Positions 55,490 to 64,000 of a stretch of DNA of 64,000 bases are shown here, piece by piece; position 1 is the stretch's first letter; each line of letters opens with the position of its first letter. The notes beneath the pieces are model-generated. The model saw nothing but the letters and a program-made list of their open reading frames with translations, did not search any database and was not told the origin of the DNA. Made by a program: the position numbers and the translations under genes. The stretch is from Neoscytalidium dimidiatum. Its lineage: Eukaryota > Ascomycota > Dothideomycetes > Botryosphaeriales > Botryosphaeriaceae. The stretch is from the NCBI GenBank assembly GCA_037367355.1, contig CM074699.1, positions 2,914,001 through 2,978,000 on the forward strand, in the 5' to 3' direction.

Positions 55490-56170
55490 CAAGATTTTTA
55501 GAAGAATTGCGAAAAGTCTCCGATGATACATTACGGTGAATGGCTGTGCAATAGAGGAGGTAAAGAGGGGGGCACGACACTTCGCATGTCATTTACTGCA
55601 CTTTCAGATAATATTCTATTGAAGTCGAAAGTATTGGAATGTTACAAACGCTCTGTCGGCATGGTGACTTTCGAGGCGTTGCCACGAATGATGAAGCTGG
55701 ACTCGTTCATGAAGGAGACATCCCACCTGTATCCTCTCCAACTTTGTGGGTCTAACCAGGTTTCCTTCCCACTTCGGAATCCCAGGAAAAGGCACGACGT
55801 TCGCACCACTCACGTACCTAGCAAACTTCCAGCGCAAGCTTCTCCGACCCTTGACCCTCTCCACCGGCCTCGTTCTTCCCGCCTCGACTGTCCTTGAATT
55901 CCCAACTATCACAACCTCCCTCAACCCGGCGGTCTCTGCTGATCCCCACAAATTTGACCCGCTTCGTTTCTACCACCTTCGCACTGCTCCCGGCGCCAAC
56001 TCATCCCTCCACCTGTTCGCCACTGTGAGTGAGGATGGTACGAATTTCAGGTGGGGCAAGCATGTGTGCCCAGGATGATTTTTCGCAGTGAATGAGATCA
56101 AGATGATCTTAGCAAGAATCTTGTTAGATTGGGATGTGCAGATTCCGGAGGTAAGTGAAGGGGAAGTGGA
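55490..56170 (+). pseudogene. Cytochrome P450 remnant (C-terminal part)
   Basis: The frame with PRMMKLDSFMKETSHLYPLQL joins, through an intron at 55760-55832 (GTTTCC donor, TTCCAG acceptor), to RKLLRPLTLSTGLVLPAST and FDPLRFYHLR, then to the heme-binding segment FRWGKHVCPG. Directly after CPG a TGA replaces the usual Arg, and the frame continues as FFAVNEIKMILARILLDWDVQIPE. The K-helix ExxR motif reads ETSH, so the essential Arg is also gone. Upstream of about 55490 no N-terminal half is found; the AT-rich block lies close by. The layout resembles P450s of fungal secondary metabolism (such as the ent-kaurene oxidase-like group). It is a dead, 5'-truncated copy. Confidence 0.85.
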
Positions 56171-58556
56171 GGGGGTGAGTGAGTGGGCGGGGCCAAGGGG
56201 TGTGCTGGGGAGGTGGCGGAGCTGGGAGGTCGGGAATTCTGTAGGTTTGCTTTAGCGAGAATTGTGTAAAAGGCACTGTTTACTGAATTTGGCATAGTAC
56301 TTCTCAGATCTGACGAGAGAGTTGCTGTTTCGAAGGGTTGCGGTAGAGTTATGAAGGAAGAGCATGGTAGTGACGTTCAATACTTTTTTTTTTTTTTTGA
56401 TGACCTTTCTCGCATGCCTAAGAAGGAGAAAATGGGGATTGCTAAGGACGGGGCACTCGAACATGATTGTCAATGATGATTAAAAGCGGATGAGGAAGCC
56501 TTTCAAGAGCGAGACCTTGACGTTTTGCAGGAGTCAAATCGAAAGCCTTCAGCCGAGATAACACATGACAATCATGCTATCCAGCTCTACCCATCTACAT
56601 CGAAACATCTTCTTATCTTACTGTAGAATGAAGGGAGATGTTCTTTCAACCTGTTTCCTTGTGAATGTAGTATGTTTCTATAAATGAATGATGAACACAT
56701 TCCTCCTTCAGGACGCAAGCAACTCTTTCACCTCCTAAGCAGATGACCTTCCTCTGCCTACATTAGATGTTTGATTGCATTAATCAGAAGGCTCAAGGCA
56801 AATGTTCCGGTCCCAGAAACACCTGGTCAGAAAATGATAAAGTTTATTGCGGCTCAATGTGCCTTGCGGCGCACGTTCCTTGAGATCCATCGGTATATCC
56901 CTAACTTGGGCTGAAGAGTATGTCGTTAGGATGAACTGTTGGCAATCAAGGACGTTTGAAAGTCCCCAGTAGTCATCTCCAGACAGAGGGTTGGAGTCAA
57001 CAACTGATTTCCAGTAGTTAAGCAATGTCTGTAAAAAGGCGTTGGTAAAGGTTCGGCCTCAAAATTTGGTATTTCTGTCCAGAAGGAGTTGCTCCCAACT
57101 TTTAATAGCAGATTTTGACACAGTTCTGTACGATGATAGACTATTTGCATGACTTCATTCGGATGATAAACCGATACTCAGCTGCGTTATCGACCACAAA
57201 GAACAGGTGGGATGTCAGTGGATTGTGGTTAATGTATCATTGAGCGGTTTCCTTGTAGATATCCTGCATAGGGACGCTATGATCCATGTTGGAACAAAAC
57301 CTCGTAAGTCCTTGTATTCGTCGTGTCTGTTCCGTCTCTGAGAGAGCGGAGGAGCTAAACTACCCAGCGGCGCTAGCGCCGCGCTAAGCGTACCTAGGGG
57401 TACCTGCCATAACAATCCATCTTGAAGAAAAAAAAAAATCAGATATTCGCTCTGAGCTCTCAGCAGTCCATAAAGGGCATAGAGCTTGTCTCTTGGCTTT
57501 TAAGAACGGAACGCAAGCGTTTGCAAAAGGAAATAGGGAACGAATCAGGAAGACGACACTGTGCCACGACCGAAAGCCTTTCCCAACTGTGACCGATTGC
57601 TTGTCTCAATTCTAGAAAAAATGCCCACGAGCCGCCATGGTGGTCACATATGTACGACGGCCTGGATATTGAATAAATGCCGATGGATAAACGCTGAGAG
57701 AAGGAAAGGCTGGGTTGGGAGGATCTTACTGTCCTGTGGAGAAGAATTGTCGACAATAGTGGATGGTGGGACCAAGTAACCTTAAAGCTTACAAATGGAG
57801 GTCACCCGAGCAATTGGTTGGCTCATAAGCTGTGGAATTACTTATGCCTGTGACCAGGGGGACCTTCGCTCTATACGAAATAGCGTATGGAAAAGGCTAT
57901 GTAGAGAAATAATTTCTCAACCTAACACTGGGGCCTTAACACATCATTAACTCTCTATCACTATTCTAACTTCTTAGGGAATCTGTTCCTAGGTCGATGT
58001 CGAGAGCGTGCATAGTATCGTCGGGTAGATAATGGGAGGGTACTAAGAGGAGTACAAAATGTGTCATCAGTCCCTGAAGGTAATTCGACGCAAGTAGAAA
58101 GCTTCAATGTTTCTCATAGACAGGGCATTTGAGCTTGTCACAAGGCTCATCACCATGCCTAGACACTCACCTTTATTGTGCTGGGGTTGTGGCAAGTAGA
58201 GCTATGGGATATAGATAAAAAGTGAAAGAGCTGAGATACCAACCCTTGAATTTAATGGATGAAGAACACAGATTTCTAGAGCATCAAAGTTGTGGTATAG
58301 CGAACTCATGAAATGCGAGATCAACGTTTGAATTCTATAAAAAGATGGGGAGCAATATCCCTACACGAGGTGTATAACCAACGGGGAAGGAGCCACACGA
58401 CCGCATCCTCCCAATCTTTCCCAACGCCATGCAAATGCTGCTCAAAAAGACCCTCAAGACCTTATCCTCCCCCCTAAAAGAGACCTCCATCTATGCCTAC
58501 CGGACCCCTCCATCAGCCCTACCTCATCAATCTCACACAACCTCCCCCCTCTCAAA
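56171..58556. other. Intergenic, mostly without recognisable genes
   Basis: 2.4 kb, including a T-rich run around 56383-56398 and a perfect 12-bp palindrome, GGCGCTAGCGCC, near 57370. Apart from the possible fragment at 56780-57150, nothing coding is supported. Confidence 0.4.
56780..57150 (-). pseudogene. Possible decayed gene fragment, unknown family
   Basis: Two overlapping minus-strand frames continue each other across a T-run near 57030: the first ends in EAEPLPTPF, the second starts LQTLLNYWKSVVDS and runs through SGDDYWGLSN to a stop at 56780. A one-base shift in the T-run would join them. The amino-acid composition looks like real protein, but no family was recognised. Confidence 0.3.
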
Positions 58557-61500
58557 CTACGTCTCCCACCAATGCTCCTTCCGTATCCTCCCGCCCCCGC
58601 CCTCCGCCGCCCCGCGATCCGTACTCCTCGCGGCATAGTGATACCCCCACCTCGCCCGCTGCTCCCAGAACCACCACTCCCCCAGCCGGACGGCCAGGTC
58701 GGCCCACTCGGCGGCGTCCGGGCCGTGCGCGTTCCGCACGTCTTTCAGCAGGGCGTCCGTGGTCCAGGCGACGAGCGGGGCGCGCTCGCCCGGGTCGGCG
58801 CGCGTCGACGTGAAGCGCAGGCCGTGCGTGGAGCAGAGGGGCAGGATCAGCCGGTAGGGCGAGTCGGCCTGGGCGACGGCGAGGACGGAGCCGCCGGGGT
58901 TGATGATGGAGAAGTGGAAGGGGAAAGGGATGGCGCCGGTGGCGTTGGTCGTGGGGAAGGAGGTTGCGGGGGGGAGGGGGGAGGGGGCCGACGGCGGGTG
59001 GGGGTGGTGTTTGCCGCTGTCGCCGTCGTCGTCGTGCTCGTCGCCGGAGTTATAGGGCGATGTGGTCGAGGTCGTCGCGGACGGCACGCTCCACCGCCGC
59101 TCCCGCACGGCCGACTGCCCCTGGTACCGCGGCAGCAGCCGCCTCACGACCTCGTGCCCGGCGCCGCTCAGCGACCGCGTCTGCGCCAGCAGGTCGAGCA
59201 CGGTCGGCAGGATGCTGGTCGGGGTCGTCTGCGCGCGCACCTGCACGCGCGGCAGGCGCGGGTGCGCGAACACCAGCGGGACGGCGAAGTTGCTGGCGTG
59301 CCCGTTCTCGAACGTCGACTTGGAGCCGTCGGGCGCGGCGAAGGCCAGGCCGTGGTCGCCGACCAGCACGACGAGCGTCTCGTCCAGCGCGCCCACCTCG
59401 TCGAGCATGCCGAAGACGGCGTCGAGGTAGCCGTCCTGGTACTTGATCGTGTTGAGGTACCGGTCGAACTCGTCGCCCGGCGCGTAGCGCTTCTTCGCCA
59501 TGTAGGCCCGCTTGCCGTCCCACGCCGCCGGCGGCGCGAACGGGTGGTGCGGCGTGCTGGTCAGGTGCGAGACGAAGAGGCGCCGCTTGTCGCGCTTGGC
59601 GGACGCGAAGAGGTCGCGCATGTAGGGCAGGGCCTCGGTTTCCGGGAAGCCGAAGTAGTTGGACTTGGGCTGCTTGGGCGGGTAGTGCGGCGAGGCCGGG
59701 TTGGAGAGCGTCGACTCCAGGATCTGCGTGCGGAAGCCGATCTGCGCGTCCAGGAGGTACTGAGAGTCGAATTGGTCTGTGACGGATTGTACCATGGCCG
59801 AGTCCCACGGCCAGGAGAGGAAGTCGGAGTCGTCCTTCCCGTCGAGCGTCTCCACGAAGTCGGAGGAGGCGGCGTCCTCGGCTTCGGCTTTGTTGAAGAG
59901 GTCCACGATGTGAGGCAGGCACGGTTGGTATATCCGCCCTTTCACTTCTTCCGTGAAATCTACTGGTAGCGCCTCGACGCCGCACAAACTCGTCAATAAG
60001 CTCTTCAGCGTGAAAGCGCTGCCGGTGATGGCGCCTTGCACATTGATCCCACCCGTACCATTCTTGAATTTTGAAACCCATGACCCCAGGGCTCCTCCTG
60101 TCGTCTTATTAGACGAGACATCATCTTCGAAATCCGTATCCTCGCCGGTAAGAAACGCGGACGTGGTCGTAAGGTTCCGTAGCTTCTTGTCTAGCTCTAC
60201 TGCGGCTGCGGGATCATCGTAGGAAGAGAGAACAGTATTGTAGACGCCGCTATCTTTCTTGAATGGAAACATGTCCTTTCGGGTACTCTCCAACGTAATG
60301 AGTAGAACATTTTTAATAGATGGTTTTTCTTTAGTTAGAGATTCCTTTAGGGGTGCTAATAAATCTTCATCAAGGTTCGAAAGCTTCAACGGATCGCAGG
60401 AAGGGTCATAATGTCCATGGCGTTTGTGCTCGGGATGCGGAGGCGGAGGCGGAGGTGGAGGCGGGGGACCATCGAAGGTCCAATCCTCCGACGGAGCAGC
60501 ACGCGGGTAAAGGTCATCCTCATCGAAATACTCCGGAGGGGTAGGGGGAGGCGGCGGCGGCGGGCGGCCATGGTGCGGTGGTGGCGGTCCAGGCGGTGGT
60601 GGCATGCCAGGGGGCGGTGGCCCATGGGGCAGTCCGTGATGGTGGCGTCGGCGGCATTCTGCCGTGGCCGGCTTCCAGTCCGGCGGCGGGGCGTGGCCGG
60701 CGACCTTAGCATACTGCTCGAACGGAAATTCGACCTCGTGGTGGGGATAGGGCAGGCAAAAGTCCCCGTTGATGGGGTTGAAAAAGAGGCCCTCGAAGAG
60801 AGTGATTGGCAGGGAGCCGGACATGTGTGCATAAGGCGGGGTCCGTGGGCGGACGATCTGCAGCACGGCGACGGTCACGGCTGCGGCAATAACGCCGACG
60901 GAAATTGCAGCCGCCTTTCGCAGCGAAGGAACTGCCGTGCGCCCGTCAGATTTACTGGATCCGCGGTGAGCTGATTGGCCGCGAAATCAAGCATAAAGCA
61001 ATTAAAACTCACCCCGGCTCCACACCCTCGTCGCACGTGCCCCCCAGTCCTTCGTATCCACTGAGCTGAGACTTCCCTCTCCAGTATCGATGCATCTGCC
61101 GGAAGGAGAGCCCAATCTTGTGCAGCACGCCACCCACGAAGGCGTAGAAGCGGCCGGCCATGAGCCAGGCCACCGCGGAGAATGCGAGAATGAATACGGA
61201 AAACTTGGGGAGCTCGGACAGGATCATGCGCAGACCGCCAGGGTCCATGGCGACGTTGCCCGCCGCCATCCATTGCACCTCGCCGCCGGTTTCGATATAA
61301 AAGGAGATTTGCGAGGCTGATGTCGCCGCCGTGAGGAGTCTGGAGAGCGGTGAGGTCAGCGATGGGCTGCAACATAGCAGCGGCTGCGGTGAAACTGCCG
61401 ATCAGGCCGCTTACGCAAGAAGGCCACCGAAGATTTTCCATATCCGGCTTCTGTTCTGTCGGTAGACGACAAGCCTGCCGAGGAGAAGAAGAAGGGCATC

Positions 61501-61668
61501 GGGCAGAAGGAAAGTTGGGGTGTAAAGAATGATCAAGAGAACGGGAAGTGAGCCGCGGTGGCTGTATAAGTGGAGAAGCTTGGCAGCAAACGAGGAAACG
61601 AAGAAAAGAGCAAACTGGTCCTTGGTTCTCAGCAGCACACTGAGCGGCCAGACGGCGCCAGGTTCCAT
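58557..61668 (-). CDS. Membrane-anchored sulfatase/LTA-synthase-fold protein
   Basis: Three exons: 61668-61415, 61339-61013 and 60954-58557, with introns of 75 and 58 nt, giving 992 residues. About five hydrophobic segments in the first ~240 residues form a membrane anchor. A Pro/His-rich stretch with runs of up to ten Pro lies at roughly 295-370. The catalytic domain begins with LLITLESTRKDMFPF; the Thr of EST (near 418) is in the nucleophile position of the alkaline-phosphatase superfamily as in LTA synthases. VSHLTSTPHHPF, VGDHGLAF and NGHASNFAVPLVF supply metal-binding His and Asp residues. This architecture, several TM helices followed by an extracellular or lumenal sulfatase domain, fits phosphoglycerol- or phosphoethanolamine-transferase-like or sulfatase-like activity on a lipid or glycan. 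The substrate is unknown. Confidence 0.85.
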
Positions 61669-62081
61669 GGCTGCTCGTCCTTTGGGGGGGGGGTGGAGGT
61701 GGCACACGCGACCGGCTGCTTGATCGGGGCGGAGGTCGCGTGGGTTGGTATATATTGTTGGCAGCCAAGACGGGCGGGGACACAGGGGCTCCGCAGGAGG
61801 GTGCACCGTGCGAGGAACAAGGCGCGGCAGTCATAGCAAGGCAGCAGCTCGGCCGTCCTGGCAGGATCTGTGGCCCATCTTGCCAAGTCGGCTGAGCCAC
61901 CGTTGGCCAGCTGAGCCCCCAAAAGTCTCCCAATCGGGACATTCCCCACGCTGAAACTCTAAAACTCGCGCAAAACTAAAATTGGAAAACAGACACGCTC
62001 TTGATAGCTACGTTGTTGCTTGACAAATCCATTCACTCATAATTGCAGCCCCGCGCAGGAGGTTGAATCAACCCGTTGTTG
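61669..62081. other. Intergenic
   Basis: 413 bp between two genes on the minus strand. It should contain the promoter of the sulfatase-fold gene and the 3' end of the next. It has a G-run at 61683-61691 and no recognised gene. Confidence 0.4.
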
Positions 62082-62700
62082 TCACAGGCGGATGGCGCCT
62101 CGGCGACGCACCCTGAAGATTTTGCTAAAGCCCCTGCCTAGACTCCTGCGGCGCAGATCAGCATCGATTGCACCATCGAAACGGACCCGCACGCACTCAC
62201 CACCATATTGTCGTGAACGATTCGAACAGCACGATCAGGATGAGCACCCCCAGAAACACCCTGACCACGAGCATGTCCGACAGCATCAGGCCGCCGTCTC
62301 GCGATTCGGTCATGTCCTCGATTTGACATGAGACACGAGCCTGCCCCTCACCTGGGGTCTCACCAGCGCTGTCCTGTGCTGCGGATTGGGACGCATGCTT
62401 GAGCGGTGCTGCTGCGTTTGCCCGCCGGTTCTGGAGGATGTCGTCGTACAGCTGCCATGCGGCCTTGAGGTCTGTGTGACCGTCGATCCAGTCGAGCCAG
62501 TGGCCCAGTTGAAGTGCCAGCCGTTGACAGGTGTCGCCTGGGTTCTCGAACTGCGGCGGTTGCAGCCAGAAGGCGTGAGTTTCGTTCGCAGTGGGTGTCG
62601 AGCATCTGCATCCAGTCGTCCTTTGAAGTGAGGGTGGGTACTGGTAGCTGGGTCTTGCCCAGGCCAGCAAACAGAGCAGCAGGACCGCGGTGATGTGCAT
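62082..62700 (-). CDS. Small secretory-pathway protein with C-terminal membrane anchor
   Basis: From the ATG at 62700 the protein starts with a signal peptide (MHITAVLLLCLLAWARP) and ends in one transmembrane helix (VFLGVLILIVLFESF). The open frame extends further upstream to 63027, but without good initiation evidence. Unspliced it ends at 62197 after IWW. A GTGAGT donor at 62200, TGCTGATC branch site and CGCAG acceptor (intron 62200-62146, 55 nt) add a basic tail, SLGRGFSKIFRVRRRGAIRL, ending at 62082; I prefer this form, 187 residues. A Cys-x-Cys follows the signal peptide, and GDTCQRLALQLGHWLDWIDG suggests amphipathic helices. The basic tail would face the cytosol in a type-I topology. 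Function unknown. Confidence 0.6.
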
Positions 62701-64000
62701 AACGAATGGCGGACGACAGGTTCTGGATGGAGTGAAGGATTGGGCTCGACGGAGGTTAACAGGGTGATGATGGTCTTGATGACGGTGGAGGCAGAGGGCG
62801 AGTAGATAATCCAGGGCAGGAGCCGTGGAGAGCCGGATGGCTGACGAGTAATGGGCCACGATGGATAGGGTGTCGCGAACGCCTCGATTGGCGGGCTTCT
62901 GCACGCACGAGGGTGGCCAGTGCCTGGCCAGGGCCGGGTGGGAGCGAGTCACGCACAAACGGCGCCGCGTAATAGGTGAGAGGCCGGGTCTCGCGTCAAT
63001 AGCGCCGGGCGGGGGTAGGCTAAGCATTGCCGGCCGCGATGAGGGTCCAGAACCGGCACCATTTACGCGAAGGAGGCAGTTAAGCTTGCCGGGGCACAGC
63101 TTGCTGGCTCACGAACGGGGTGCAAAGCCCCGACATCCAAAAGCTTAGCAACGAGCGAATGCGAAAGATGGCCACTCACGGGTGGTGGGAGGGGAGAGGA
63201 GGCCAGAAATGGCGCGGATCTCCGGGGCTAAAAAGCTTAGCAAAGCTTGTATACGAGCCAAATGTTTTAACCAGCTTGCTGCGGGCTGGTGTTGGTCTGC
63301 GGTTGGCCGCAGGCTGTGCAGCCGACCCCCATCCCCCCGCCTCGCCCTCGCGTCATCCTGCCACCGCTGCTTGGCTCAAACTCTTCTGACACCGTGTCAG
63401 TTACCTGCCCACCGGCCCGCCCAGTCAGCCGTGGCCCCTCCGTTCAGCCTGGCCGTCGCGCACAAACAGCTCGTTTCGGGTAGCTGCTGCCGCCGCCTCA
63501 TCTTGGCTGCCGATGAGCACCTGGGCCCTTTCCCCCTTTCGCTCAGCCCCGCCGAACACGAGATCGTAGGGCAATCTAAGCTAAGTCTTAAGGTTACAGG
63601 CCACCGGTACTCTTGTTGCGGCAGTTGGGAGGGCCAAGCCCGGTGGAACATTCCGCAGTCACCCATCTAACGGGGCGACGATGACACGCAGGCCTGCGCT
63701 AGCCGTGCTCCCACGCGCCGTCGGCCTCGCCGTCGCATCACCCCAGGGCCCGTCCCTTCGTCCATCCATCCAGGCACCGGCAACATCCATGCAACACCAA
63801 GACACCGTGGCCGCCGAGTATTTCGGCCATCTGCCCATGTGGACTTGGATCAGGCCAACGCTCTGACGTAGCGCCTTGCTGACTAGCAGAAACCTAAAGC
63901 CATGGCTGTGCCCCCAATCCAACACCGTCCTCCCGTCTGCCCTACATGGCTGGCCGGCCCGACTGGCAAACCCCTGCACTTGCTGTGTTGGTTTTGATGC
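62701..64000. other. No gene recognised to the end of the window
   Basis: 1.3 kb of GC-rich sequence with many overlapping ORFs on both strands, none with a recognised motif. It includes the likely promoter of the gene at 62700. Confidence 0.4.

Noticed and set aside
57360..57415. Palindromic GGCGCTAGCGCC followed by a GGTACC-like repeat as a terminator or transposon end
   Set aside because: Isolated palindrome with no matching partner, target duplication or adjacent gene; chance is likely.
58572..59969. 465-codon plus-strand ORF over the sulfatase-fold gene
   Set aside because: Antisense shadow produced by GC-rich codon bias; the minus strand carries the catalytic motifs.

Overview
The window is nuclear DNA of a filamentous ascomycete. 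Genes carry many short GT-AG introns (about 47-100 nt) with CTAAC/CTGAC-like branch sites, intergenic spaces are short, and the products are typical of Pezizomycotina: a siderophore-iron MFS transporter, an A-T-R adenylate-forming reductase, a YAT amino-acid permease, HET-domain and STAND-type remnants. A gene-free AT-rich block full of TpA-rich, nonsense-riddled retroelements is the signature of repeat-induced point mutation (RIP). Dothideomycete or a relative is plausible, but that is inference only.

Left arm (1-31 kb, mostly GC-balanced and gene-bearing): a D-2-hydroxyacid dehydrogenase convergent with protoporphyrinogen oxidase (HEM14); a secreted protein of unknown function; a STAND/NLR N-terminal fragment without a start codon; a solo LTR with a perfect 5-bp target duplication; then an A-T-R NRPS-like reductase, a YAT-family permease, a phytanoyl-CoA-dioxygenase-like enzyme and a siderophore transporter, which may form a small metabolite locus; a secreted SGNH esterase; a Pro/Thr-rich hypothetical protein; a multipass membrane protein; and a small DUF4267-like membrane protein.

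Middle (31-39.5 kb, accessory): a 5'-truncated HET-domain remnant ending at an AT-rich island, an intact five-exon linalool dehydratase/isomerase-like gene, and a decayed hAT transposase with a second solo LTR (same family as the first) next to or inside it.

AT-rich block (about 39.6-54.9 kb): no intact gene. It holds a minus-strand 5'-truncated Tad1-like LINE copy, a minus-strand Ty3/gypsy element (LTR, integrase/chromodomain, RNase H, reverse transcriptase), a 100-N assembly gap, a plus-strand Tad1-like LINE with recognisable RT and RNase H, unclassified RIP-altered sequence, and two directly repeated LTR copies. A segment near its right end is an inverted copy of the small AT-rich island at 32.7 kb.

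Right arm (55-64 kb): a broken cytochrome P450 remnant at the block edge, a 992-residue membrane-anchored sulfatase/LTA-synthase-fold protein, and a small signal-peptide plus single-TM protein. Exon boundaries were placed by eye from splice consensus, reading-frame continuity and family motifs, and no transcript data were used.
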